Source: Halieaceae bacterium UBA5044 (GTDB lineage: Bacteria > Pseudomonadota > Gammaproteobacteria > Pseudomonadales > Halieaceae). From it: a stretch of DNA of 45,110 bases. Positions 7,568 through 15,183 of the stretch are shown piece after piece. A program made the translations under genes and the position numbers. The stretch is from the NCBI GenBank assembly GCA_002416125.1, contig DIBU01000002.1, positions 1 to 45,110 on the forward strand. Reading direction: 5' to 3'. Below the pieces are notes generated by a model. It searched no databases. It was not told the origin of the DNA and saw only the letters and a program-made list of their open reading frames with translations. Position 1 is the first letter of the stretch. Each line of letters starts with the position of its first letter.

Positions 7568-8515
7568 ATGACGCTGAGTCACTGCGCATTTGTCTTTCCC
7601 GGCCAGGGGTCACAGAAAGTCGGCATGCTTGCCGGGGCCCACGCTGCCTTCCCGGCGGTGCGCGAGACCTTTGATGAAGCCTCCGCGGCGCTCGGCATGG
7701 ACGTGTGGGGGCTGGTGCAGGAGGGGCCACAGGAGGCACTGAATCTCACGGCTACCACCCAGCCCATCCTGCTGACCGCCAGTGTCGCCCTGTGGCGCGC
7801 CTGGCGCGCAGCGGGCGGCGCGGAGCCCGCCTTGCTCGCCGGACACAGTCTCGGCGAATTTTCTGCACTGGTCTGTGCCGGCTCGCTCGCCTTTGACGAT
7901 GCCGTGCGCCTGGTACGCCGGCGCGGTGAGTTCATGCAGACGGCGGTCCCGGTAGGCGAGGGCGGCATGGCGGCGATCATCGGTCTGGACGATGACAGTA
8001 TCAACCGTATTTGTGGCGAGGTGAGCGCCGCGGGCGATGGCGAGGTGGCTGCGGTCAATTTCAACTCGCCTGGTCAAGTGGTGATTGCCGGCCACGCCGC
8101 GGCGGTCGAGCAGGCGTCCGCGGCGCTGAAAGCCGCGGGGGCGAAGCGCGCGATGCCGCTGCCGGTCTCCGCACCTTTCCATACGTCGCTGATGCGTCCG
8201 GCCGGCGAGCGCCTCGCCGAGGTGTTGGCCTCTATTGCAATTCAGGCGCCCGCCATACCCGTTGTGCACAATGTTCATGCGCGGCCCGAGTCCGACCCCG
8301 AGCGCATTCGCAGCCTGTTGGTGGAACAGATCTACAGTCCTGTTCAATGGACGGCCTGCGTTGCCTACATGGCGGCGCAGGGCGTCAATCAGGTGGTGGA
8401 GTGTGGGCCCGGTAAAGTGCTGAGCGGGCTCAACAAGCGCATCGACGGCGCGTTGCAGAGCCATTCACTGGAAGAGCCGGCCGGGCTTGCCGAAACGCTT
8501 GCCGCGCTGGCCTGA
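7568..8515 (+). CDS. fabD: malonyl-CoA:ACP transacylase
   Basis: 315-residue FabD that transfers malonyl from CoA to acyl carrier protein, giving the chain-extender unit of type II fatty acid synthesis. The N-terminal FPGQGSQ motif, catalytic Ser in GHSLGEFSALV (about residue 92), substrate-carboxylate Arg in VRRRGEFMQ, and catalytic His in APFHTSLM (about residue 203) are all present. The length is typical. ATG at 7568 has a GAGGGTG ribosome-binding site. It is the first gene after the terminator and is followed by fabG after 36 bases. Confidence 0.97.
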   Translation: MTLSHCAFVFPGQGSQKVGMLAGAHAAFPAVRETFDEASAALGMDVWGLVQEGPQEALNLTATTQPILLTASVALWRAWRAAGGAEPALLAGHSLGEFSALVCAGSLAFDDAVRLVRRRGEFMQTAVPVGEGGMAAIIGLDDDSINRICGEVSAAGDGEVAAVNFNSPGQVVIAGHAAAVEQASAALKAAGAKRAMPLPVSAPFHTSLMRPAGERLAEVLASIAIQAPAIPVVHNVHARPESDPERIRSLLVEQIYSPVQWTACVAYMAAQGVNQVVECGPGKVLSGLNKRIDGALQSHSLEEPAGLAETLAALA

Positions 8516-8551
8516 GCAGATCTGGAACAGGTATAAAGAGAGGGAACGGGG

Positions 8552-9295
8552 ATGAGTGAGGAAAAGAAGGTTGCCCTGGTGACAGGTGCCAGCCGCGGCA
8601 TTGGCCGCGCCATTGCGGAACAGCTTGCAGCCGACGGGCATGTCGTTGTGGGCACCGCGACCACGGAAGCCGGGGCCGCTGCCATCGGTGAGTATCTTCG
8701 GGAGGGCGGTTTCGAAGGCTGTGGCATGACACTGGATGTGGCTGACCAGGCTGCTGTCGAGGATGTGGTCAAGGGCATCAGCGCGCAATTCGGCGCGCCG
8801 CTGGTATTGGTCAACAATGCGGGTATCACGCGCGACAATATTCTGATGCGCATGAAGGCAGAGGAATGGCAGGCCGTCATCGACACCAACCTGAGCGCGG
8901 TCTACCGGGTCAGCAAGGCCTGCCTGCGCGGCATGACCAAGGCCCGCTGGGGGCGGATCGTGAATATCACGTCGGTAGTGGGCGCAATGGGTAATGCCGG
9001 ACAGAGCAATTACGCGGCGAGCAAGGCGGGTGTGGAGGGTTTTTCGCGGGCGCTGGCGCGTGAACTGGGCTCCCGCGCCGTGACGGTCAACTGTGTCGCT
9101 CCGGGCTTTATTGATACCGATATGACGCGTGCACTGAGTGACGAACAGCGCGAGGCGATGCTCGGCCAGATTCCCCTCGCACGTCTCGGCGAGGCACGGG
9201 AAATCGGTGCCCTGGTGGCTTTTCTGTGCGGGGAGCACGCGGGTTATATCACCGGCGAGACTATCCATATCAACGGTGGCATGAACATGGCGTAA
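8552..9295 (+). CDS. fabG: 3-oxoacyl-ACP reductase
   Basis: 247-residue short-chain dehydrogenase that reduces 3-oxoacyl-ACP to 3-hydroxyacyl-ACP with NADPH. It has the Rossmann motif TGASRGIGRAIA near the N-terminus, NNAGITRDN, the active-site Ser in NITSVVG and the YAASKAG Tyr/Lys pair (Tyr about 153, Lys 157). The C-terminus ends GETIHINGGMNMA, as in other FabG proteins. It sits between fabD and acpP, the standard order. Confidence 0.98.
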   Translation: MSEEKKVALVTGASRGIGRAIAEQLAADGHVVVGTATTEAGAAAIGEYLREGGFEGCGMTLDVADQAAVEDVVKGISAQFGAPLVLVNNAGITRDNILMRMKAEEWQAVIDTNLSAVYRVSKACLRGMTKARWGRIVNITSVVGAMGNAGQSNYAASKAGVEGFSRALARELGSRAVTVNCVAPGFIDTDMTRALSDEQREAMLGQIPLARLGEAREIGALVAFLCGEHAGYITGETIHINGGMNMA

Positions 9296-9347
9296 GGAGG
9301 TGCGGCGCTGCGTTGCCGGATGCTGGCGGTCGGCGCCCAAAAAAAAT

Positions 9348-9377
9348 TTATTACTCCGGCGCAAAACAGAGTAAAAT
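9348..9377 (+). promoter_or_regulatory. possible acpP promoter
   Basis: The fabG-acpP gap contains a run of A followed by TTATTA (9348-9353) and, 18 bases on, TAAAAT (9372-9377). The A-tract could act as an UP element. acpP often has its own strong promoter because ACP is needed in large excess, but the -35 match is poor. Confidence 0.4.
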
Positions 9378-9439
9378 GCGCGCTTGGGCCGGGTGACCAG
9401 GTTTCATTCAGACTTTTTTTGTCAGGAGTTATACATAAA

Positions 9440-9676
9440 ATGAGCAGCATTGAAGAACGCGTAAAAAAGATCGTCGCAGAGCAGCTTGGCGTCAAGGAAG
9501 AGGAAGTTCAGACGGAAGCGTCTTTTGTCGAGGACCTGGGCGCGGATTCACTGGACACGGTGGAACTGGTGATGGCTCTGGAAGAAGAGTTTGAAACCGA
9601 GATTCCCGACGAAGAAGCCGAGAAGATCACCACGGTGAAGCTGGCGATCGACTACATCAAGGAAAATCTCGCCTGA
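9440..9676 (+). CDS. acpP: acyl carrier protein
   Basis: 78-residue acidic carrier protein that holds growing acyl chains on a 4'-phosphopantetheine arm. The attachment Ser is in GADSLDTVELVMALEEEF (Ser37). Length and sequence are near-identical to the gammaproteobacterial consensus. The frame is open further upstream, but ATG at 9440, behind AGGAG at 9424-9428, gives the standard MSSIEERVKKI start. A terminator-like hairpin follows. Confidence 0.98.
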   Translation: MSSIEERVKKIVAEQLGVKEEEVQTEASFVEDLGADSLDTVELVMALEEEFETEIPDEEAEKITTVKLAIDYIKENLA

Positions 9677-9697
9677 GATTTCCCCCGCAGTAACCGG

Positions 9698-9736
9698 AAG
9701 AGCCGTTTCTATGTTTTGATAGAGCGGCTTTTCTTA
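9698..9736 (+). terminator. terminator-like hairpin between acpP and fabF
   Basis: AAGAGCCG and TTCTAT on the left pair with ATAGAG and CGGCTTTT on the right, with one bulged T. TTCTT follows. It probably attenuates rather than blocks transcription into fabF, leaving acpP as the most abundant transcript. Confidence 0.65.
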
Positions 9737-9777
9737 TTTATGCTTCCAGCACCTGATTCAACCGGGGAGTGCGTTCG

Positions 9778-11019
9778 GTGATTGGCAGACGCGTTGTTGT
9801 CACAGGTCTTGGCATGGTGAGCCCGCTGGGTCTCGATGTGCAGGAAACCTGGAAAAATATCATTGCCGGCAAGAGCGGTGTCGCACCGATTGTCGCGTTT
9901 GATGTCGAGGCCTACAGCACGCGGTTCAGTGCCAGTGTTAGGGGCTTCGATAGCACGCCGTATTTCAGCGACAAAGACGCCCGTAAAATGGACATCTTTG
10001 TGCAGTTCGGGATGGCCGCCGGGATACAGGCAATGCTGGATTCCGGGCTCGAGGTGACGGACGCCAACGCCCACCGCATCGGCTGTGCCATAGGGTCCGG
10101 CATCGGCGGCATTGGCCAGATCGAGAAAAACACGGAAATCGTGGCGCGCTCCGGACCACGCAAGATTTCGCCCTTTTTTGTTCCCGGCTCTATCATCAAC
10201 ATGATCTCGGGCAACCTCTCGGTACGCTACAATCTACAGGGGCCGAACCTGGCCGTGGTGACGGCCTGCACCTCGGGCACGCACAACATCGGCCTCGGTG
10301 CCCGCCTGATTGCCCTGGGCGATGCCGATGCCATGCTGGTGGGCGGCGCCGAGATGGCCACCACACCTGTCGGCCTCGGGGGCTTTGCCGCCGCCCGGGC
10401 GCTGTCCACGCGCAATGACGATCCGGCAGCGGCTTCGCGTCCCTGGGATCGCGATCGCGACGGCTTTGTGCTGGGTGACGGGGCAGGGGTGTTGATGATT
10501 GAAGAATATGAGTCGGCGAAAGCGCGTGGTGCCAATATCTACGCGGAAATCACCGGCTTTGGCATGAGCGGCGACGCGTATCACATGACACTGCCGCCGG
10601 AGGATGGTCGCGGCGCGGCCGCCGCAATGCGCAATGCCATTGCCGATGCCGCAGTACCCGTCGACCAGATCGACTACATCAACGCGCACGGCACATCGAC
10701 CAGTGCCGGTGATCTTGCTGAAAGCCGCGCTATCCAGACAGTGCTGGGGGCCGCGTCAGAGGCCGTCGCGGTCAGTTCCACGAAATCCATGATCGGTCAC
10801 CTGCTGGGTGCGGCGGGGGCCGTGGAGGCCATATTCTCCATACTGGCCCTGCGCGATCAGGTGGCGCCTCCGACCATCAACCTCGACAATCCGGACGAGG
10901 GTTGCGTTCTCAATTACGTGCCGCACACTGCACAGGAGCGCCGTATCCGGCACGCACTCTCCAACTCCTTTGGCTTCGGCGGCACCAACGGGTCCCTGCT
11001 GTTCAGTCAGCTCGGCTGA
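9778..11019 (+). CDS. fabF: 3-oxoacyl-ACP synthase II (KAS II)
   Basis: 413-residue condensing enzyme that elongates acyl-ACP with malonyl-ACP. The active-site Cys is in VVTACTSGTHNIG (Cys164 with this start); the His pair is in NAHGTST (about 304) and IGHLLGAAG (about 341), with the Lys in STKSM. Start GTG 9778 is preferred over GTG 9769: it gives the E. coli length of 413 and puts GGGGAG (9763-9768) at proper ribosome-binding distance, while 9769 directly abuts that site. TGA at 11017-11019. Confidence 0.96.
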   Translation: MIGRRVVVTGLGMVSPLGLDVQETWKNIIAGKSGVAPIVAFDVEAYSTRFSASVRGFDSTPYFSDKDARKMDIFVQFGMAAGIQAMLDSGLEVTDANAHRIGCAIGSGIGGIGQIEKNTEIVARSGPRKISPFFVPGSIINMISGNLSVRYNLQGPNLAVVTACTSGTHNIGLGARLIALGDADAMLVGGAEMATTPVGLGGFAAARALSTRNDDPAAASRPWDRDRDGFVLGDGAGVLMIEEYESAKARGANIYAEITGFGMSGDAYHMTLPPEDGRGAAAAMRNAIADAAVPVDQIDYINAHGTSTSAGDLAESRAIQTVLGAASEAVAVSSTKSMIGHLLGAAGAVEAIFSILALRDQVAPPTINLDNPDEGCVLNYVPHTAQERRIRHALSNSFGFGGTNGSLLFSQLG

Positions 11020-11029
11020 TGCCGGCCGG

Positions 11030-11869
11030 GTGGTAGCTGCGGCCCAGACATGGATTGACGGCACACCCGGCGACACTCTGCAGTTGCCGGATCGTGCGTT
11101 CGCCTACGGCGATGGGGTCTTCGAGACCATGCTCCTGCGGGACGGTCAACCGGTATTGGCCAGCCTCCACTTTGATCGACTGGCTGCCGGTTTGGCGTGT
11201 TTGCGCATGCCAGAAGCACTGCCGCTTGCCCGGCGGCATCTCGATACAGTCCTGGACTCCCTCCGCGCAGCGAAAGGTTACGCAGCCCTGCGCCTGACGG
11301 TGTCGCGAGGCACGGGGCCGCGGGGCTATGCGCCGCCGCAGGTGGCCGCGCCGCGGGTTGTCATCAGCGTCTCGGAAACGGCCTACGACCCCTCGGTTTT
11401 TCCGGAGCCCGCCAGGCTCGGGGAGACCCAGGTTCGCTGGGGCAAGCAGCCGCAGTTGGCGGGGGTGAAACACCTGAACCGACTGGAGCAGGTGCTGGCC
11501 GCTGCCGACGCGCTGGACGCCGGGGTGGACGAAGTGCTGATGCTGGATCAGTCGGGTGCGCCGCTGTCGGTGTCTTCGGGCAACCTGTTTCTGGTGGCGG
11601 GCAAGCGGTTGCTCACGCCCACATTGCTCGATGCGGGTATCGCCGGTACCCGCCGTCGACTGCTGCTGGATCACCTCGCGTCAGCCTGCGGGCTGCAGGC
11701 GGCGGAATCTCGGCTACAGCTGCACCAGCTGCTGGCGGCCAATGAAGTGTTCTATTGCAACGCCCTCACCGGTCTGCGGCCGGTCGGCGTATTTCGCGAT
11801 CGCAACTGGAGCCTGCACCCGGTCACCCGATGCCTGCACGCCGCCTACTGCGAGTGGCTGCAGCGGTGA
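11030..11869 (+). CDS. pabC: aminodeoxychorismate lyase
   Basis: Pyridoxal-phosphate fold-type IV enzyme that splits 4-amino-4-deoxychorismate into 4-aminobenzoate and pyruvate for folate synthesis. It has DRAFAYGDGVFETM, the PLP Lys in GVKHLNRLEQVLAA (about residue 147), and the phosphate-binding SVSSGNLFLV and GIAGTRRRLLL segments. GTG at 11030, 10 bases after the fabF stop, gives 279 residues, close to the family size. The ribosome-binding site is weak, so translation is likely coupled to fabF. It overlaps the mltG start. Confidence 0.93.
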   Translation: MVAAAQTWIDGTPGDTLQLPDRAFAYGDGVFETMLLRDGQPVLASLHFDRLAAGLACLRMPEALPLARRHLDTVLDSLRAAKGYAALRLTVSRGTGPRGYAPPQVAAPRVVISVSETAYDPSVFPEPARLGETQVRWGKQPQLAGVKHLNRLEQVLAAADALDAGVDEVLMLDQSGAPLSVSSGNLFLVAGKRLLTPTLLDAGIAGTRRRLLLDHLASACGLQAAESRLQLHQLLAANEVFYCNALTGLRPVGVFRDRNWSLHPVTRCLHAAYCEWLQR

Positions 11870-12903
11870 CGCGCTGGTGGCGCCTGGCGCTTCTGGCGCT
11901 GGTACTTGCGGCTCTCCTCGTTCTGCTCGTGGCGCGGGTGGCCTGGGAAAGATGGCAGGCACCCCTGCGCCTGCCGGAGTCGGGGCTGCTGCTCACGGTA
12001 TACCCGGGCGACAGTTTGCGCTCGGTGGCCGAGCGCCTGCAGGCGGAGGGCGTCTTGCCGCACCCGGAGCTGTTGCTGCTCTGGGCGCGCTACCACCGGC
12101 TCGATGCCCGGATTCGGCGGGGGGAGTACGCGCTGGAGCCCGGGCTTACGGCTGAAAGCCTGTTGGCGCTGCTGGTCAGTGGGCGTGTGGTGCAGTACCA
12201 GGTAACGCTTCCCGAGGGTATCGTGGTTGCACAGGCGATTGCCATTCTGCAGCGCGAGAACGCGCTGGAGAGCGTCCTGTCAGGGCCGGATGATGCCAGA
12301 TTGTTGCAGCTCGTCGCACCCTACGAGGCGGTCGAGGGCCTGTTTCTGCCGGAAACCTACCGCTACGAGCGCGGCGACAGCGATCTCGATATCCTGCGCC
12401 GTGCACACCGTGCGCTGCTGGAGGCGCTGGAACAGGAGTGGGCAATACGCGACGCAGATCTACCCTATGCTTCTCCCTACGAAGCCCTGATCATGGCGTC
12501 CATTATTGAGCGTGAAACCGGTGTGCCGGAAGAGCGCGGAGAAATTGCAGGAGTGTTTGTGCGGCGGTTGCAGCGCGGGATGCGGCTGCAAACCGACCCG
12601 ACCATCATTTACGGGCTGGGCGATGCCTTTGATGGCAACCTGCGCCGCAGTCACCTGCAGGACGCGGACAATCTTTTCAACACCTACCGTCACGATGGGC
12701 TGCCACCCACTCCGATCGCCTTGCCCGGGCGCGCGGCACTGCAGGCCGCCCTGCAGCCCGCGGCGGGTGAAACCCTGTTTTTCGTCGCGCGTGGCGATGG
12801 CAGCCACGAGTTCAATACCACGCTTGAAGGGCATGAGCGTGCCGTGCGTAAATACCAGCTGCAACGGCGCGAAGATTACCGTTCATCTCCGGAGAGTCCC
12901 TGA
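11866..12903 (+). CDS. mltG: endolytic murein transglycosylase
   Basis: Inner-membrane lytic transglycosylase that cuts nascent glycan strands and sets their length. One N-terminal transmembrane helix (LALLALVLAALLVLLVARV), a LysM-like region (VYPGDSLRSVAERLQAEGVL), and the YceG-like domain with catalytic Glu in ASIIERETGV (about residue 215) are seen, followed by GMRLQTDPTIIYGLG and YRHDGLPPTPIALPG. Start GTG 11866 overlaps the pabC TGA as GTGA and gives 345 residues (E. coli 340). ATG 11830, 36 bases upstream and inside pabC, is the alternative. Confidence 0.94.
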   Translation: MTRWWRLALLALVLAALLVLLVARVAWERWQAPLRLPESGLLLTVYPGDSLRSVAERLQAEGVLPHPELLLLWARYHRLDARIRRGEYALEPGLTAESLLALLVSGRVVQYQVTLPEGIVVAQAIAILQRENALESVLSGPDDARLLQLVAPYEAVEGLFLPETYRYERGDSDLDILRRAHRALLEALEQEWAIRDADLPYASPYEALIMASIIERETGVPEERGEIAGVFVRRLQRGMRLQTDPTIIYGLGDAFDGNLRRSHLQDADNLFNTYRHDGLPPTPIALPGRAALQAALQPAAGETLFFVARGDGSHEFNTTLEGHERAVRKYQLQRREDYRSSPESP

Positions 12904-12905
12904 CC

Positions 12906-13565
12906 ATGGTCACAGCACGCGGTCTGTTCATCACCGTCGAAGGCGGTGAAGGCGCAGGAAAATCCACCAATATTGCCTGTATTCAGGCCTATCTGGAGTC
13001 GCGCGGGGTAGACCTCGTGGTGACACGCGAGCCGGGTGGCACCCGTCTGGGTGAGGATATCCGAGCGGTGCTGCTGCGCCCGAGAGAGGAGCCCGTGGTG
13101 CCGATGGCCGAGTTGCTGCTGCTGTTTGCAGCGCGCGCCCAGCACCTGCAGGATGTCATTCAGCCCGCGCTGCACGCCGGCAAATGGGTGATCTGCGATC
13201 GCTTCACCGACGCCAGTTACGCGTACCAGTGCGGTGGTCGCGGAATGCCCGCCGCAGCCGTGCGTGCGCTGGAAACGCTGGTGCAGGGGGAGTTGCGGCC
13301 TGACTACACGCTCCTGCTTGATGCGCCTGTGGCCACGGGGCTCGAGCGTGTCAGGGGCCGCGGTGAACTGGATCGCTTCGAGCGCGAGGAGCTGGCCTTT
13401 TTCGAGCGTGTGCGCGATACCTACCTGCAACTCGCCCGGGAGAGCAGCGGTCGCTATCACGTTGTCGATGCCAGTCAGCCTCTCGACGCGGTGCAGGCGC
13501 GCATTGAAGAAATATGCGCGGAGCTGTTCGCCTGCTGGGCACCGCGACACCCGGTGGCGAAATGA
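12906..13565 (+). CDS. tmk: thymidylate kinase
   Basis: 219-residue dTMP kinase (dTMP to dTDP). The P-loop GGEGAGKST lies near residues 11-19, TREPGGTRLGE is the DRX-region equivalent, and CDRFTDASYAYQ binds substrate. The LID region RGRGELDRFERE follows. ATG at 12906 lies 2 bases after the mltG stop with GGAGAG upstream. The gene overlaps holB by 4 bases. Confidence 0.96.
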   Translation: MVTARGLFITVEGGEGAGKSTNIACIQAYLESRGVDLVVTREPGGTRLGEDIRAVLLRPREEPVVPMAELLLLFAARAQHLQDVIQPALHAGKWVICDRFTDASYAYQCGGRGMPAAAVRALETLVQGELRPDYTLLLDAPVATGLERVRGRGELDRFEREELAFFERVRDTYLQLARESSGRYHVVDASQPLDAVQARIEEICAELFACWAPRHPVAK

Positions 13566-14566
13566 ACCTGCAGGACCTGCCTGAAGTCAGCGTACCCCTG
13601 CCGTGGCAGGCCCAGGCCTGGGCGCGGCTGCAGGAGCAGTTCAGTCGCCAGCAGCTCCCACACGCGCTGCTGCTGGCGGGCCCGGGGGGCATCGGCAAGG
13701 AGCGGCTGGCGTTGGCACTGGCACGCTATCTGCTGTGCCACCAGCCCGTCGCCGGACACAACTGTGGCGCGTGCAGGGCCTGCGGTTTCAGCCAGTCCGG
13801 CAGTCACGGTGACTTCCGCTGGCTGCAGCCGGAGGGTAACAGCAAGGTCATACGCATTGAACAGGTGCGAGAGGCGGTAGCCTTTGTCTACCGCACGGCA
13901 GGGTTCGGCCCGCGCAAGGTTGTGGTTCTCAGCCCCGCCGAACGCCTGTCGCATGGTGCTGCCAATGCTCTCCTGAAAGGACTGGAGGAGCCCTCTGCAG
14001 ATACTCACCTGATACTGGTCGCAGAACGTTTGCAGGGCATGCCCGCAACCGTGCGCTCCCGCTGCCAGTTGCTGCAACTGCCCCTGCCGGGCCGTGATCA
14101 GTGCCTGCCGTGGCTGCAGCGCGTCACCGGTGACGAGGCGGGTGCCGCAGACCTGCTCGCACTCGCTGGCGGCGTGCCGCTGCTCGCCGAGCAGTTGTTT
14201 ACTGAAGGTGGCGCCGGGCCCTTGCGTGAGCGCCGCGCCCTGCTGGGAGACCTGGCCCGGGGCAGGGCGACGGTACCGGTTGTGGCCGCGCGCTTCGCCC
14301 AGCTGGAGCTCGCCGAGGCGCTGCGCGACATCGCCCTGTTTCTGCAGTTGTATTTGTGCCGGCAGGACCAGGCTGCGCTGCGCAGGGCGCAACCGCTGTT
14401 CCACCTGCTCGACCGCATGCAAGCGCTGCAGGCCGCCAGTGCGGCAGGCTCCAACCCGAATCCACAGTTGGCGCTGGAAAGTGTGCTGATCAGCCTGGCG
14501 GATGGCTTTGGTGTGATGCGCAGCGGTGCTAACATGCGTCCGTCTTCAGAGGAGATCGCACCATGA
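13562..14566 (+). CDS. holB: DNA polymerase III subunit delta'
   Basis: 334-residue clamp-loader delta' subunit (AAA+ family). It has AGPGGIGKERLALALARYLL at the P-loop position and the four-Cys zinc module CHQ...CGACRACGF. SKVIRIEQVREA and NALLKGLEEPSADTHLILVA carry the sensor region, followed by TVRSRCQLLQLP, the SRC motif. ATG at 13562 overlaps the tmk stop as ATGA; the same frame is open further upstream inside tmk, but the coupled start matches family length (E. coli 334). Unlike the E. coli protein, the P-loop GKE(R) is close to canonical. Confidence 0.95.
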   Translation: MNLQDLPEVSVPLPWQAQAWARLQEQFSRQQLPHALLLAGPGGIGKERLALALARYLLCHQPVAGHNCGACRACGFSQSGSHGDFRWLQPEGNSKVIRIEQVREAVAFVYRTAGFGPRKVVVLSPAERLSHGAANALLKGLEEPSADTHLILVAERLQGMPATVRSRCQLLQLPLPGRDQCLPWLQRVTGDEAGAADLLALAGGVPLLAEQLFTEGGAGPLRERRALLGDLARGRATVPVVAARFAQLELAEALRDIALFLQLYLCRQDQAALRRAQPLFHLLDRMQALQAASAAGSNPNPQLALESVLISLADGFGVMRSGANMRPSSEEIAP

Positions 14567-14916
14567 GTGATTCTGCAGCGGGCAGCCGCAACGGCATTTT
14601 GTCGCTCACCATCAAGGACAAGGCCGTGCTGTATTCGGCCTATATGCCCTTTCTACACAACGGCGGCCTGTTCGTGCCCACCAACAAGACCTACAAGGTG
14701 GGGGATGAGGTCTTCATGCTGCTGACCCTGATGGACGAGCCGGAGAAAATACCGATCTCCGGAAAGGTGGTCTGGGTGACGCCCCGGGGTGCCCAGGGCA
14801 ACCGCACTGCGGGTATCGGCGTACAGTTCAGCGAGCAGGATGCTGCCGCAAACAGCAAGATCGAGAACCATCTCGCCGGGTCACTGGGATCGGATCGCCC
14901 GACCCACACCATGTAG
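14563..14916 (+). CDS. pilZ: PilZ domain protein, type IV pilus assembly type
   Basis: 117-residue single PilZ domain with FHNGGLFVPTNK-like strand order (LHNGGLFVPTNKTYKVGDEVFMLLTLMDE), GKVVWVTPRGAQGNRTAGIGVQF. The RxxxR c-di-GMP-binding motif of canonical PilZ domains is missing, as in the founding P. aeruginosa PilZ, which works with PilF and FimX in pilus biogenesis. The ATGA overlap with holB places it in the same operon. In Pseudomonas tatD follows here; in this window it does not. Confidence 0.93.
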   Translation: MSDSAAGSRNGILSLTIKDKAVLYSAYMPFLHNGGLFVPTNKTYKVGDEVFMLLTLMDEPEKIPISGKVVWVTPRGAQGNRTAGIGVQFSEQDAAANSKIENHLAGSLGSDRPTHTM

Positions 14917-14937
14917 CGTTGCGCACGGCGTTCAGGC

Positions 14938-14964
14938 AAAAAAATGGGTCCCGCCAGGGACCCA
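14938..14964 (-). terminator. orphan intrinsic terminator, minus strand
   Basis: A perfect 8-base-pair stem TGGGTCCC / GGGACCCA with a 4-base loop. On the minus strand it runs straight into seven T residues (A7 at 14938-14944 on the plus strand). On the plus strand it is followed by AAGAAGACC, so it is not a good terminator for pilZ. Confidence 0.82.
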
Positions 14965-15067
14965 AGAAGACCATTAGGAGTGAAACACAAAAGGAATTGC
15001 TTCCCTTTCAAAGCGTTGGGTACGCTCTGAGTGGCTGCTCGCTCGAGTCAGGGGAAAAGCAGCCACA
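14938..15067 (-). ncRNA. candidate small RNA on the minus strand
   Basis: A minus-strand intrinsic terminator (14938-14964) has no minus-strand gene to terminate: only 220 bases lie between it and the divergently read GH84 start. Reading the minus strand leftwards from 15067 shows a 9-base-pair hairpin GTGGCTGCT/AGCAGCCAC (15066-15058 with 15039-15031), a small hairpin AAAGGGAA/TTCCTTT, a single-stranded stretch, and then the terminator. GATACT (15079-15074) or TACTAA (15076-15071) could be the -10 box, putting the start at the base of the first hairpin; the -35 is poor. The 130-nt size and seven-T tail fit an Hfq-type sRNA. This is inference from structure; no family was recognised. Confidence 0.42.
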
Positions 15068-15183
15068 TATTTAGTATCGCCTATCAGTGGTAATTTTCCA
15101 CAGTCTCGCGGGCGAATTATTAGGCTGATTTACGATAATAAACTAGATAAATATCTCAAATTGGAATAAGCGAGCGCTAAACC

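Noticed and set aside
14945..14964. Terminator for the pilZ operon on the plus strand
   Set aside because: The stem is followed by AAGAAGACC on the plus strand. The T tract exists only on the minus strand, so I assigned it there.
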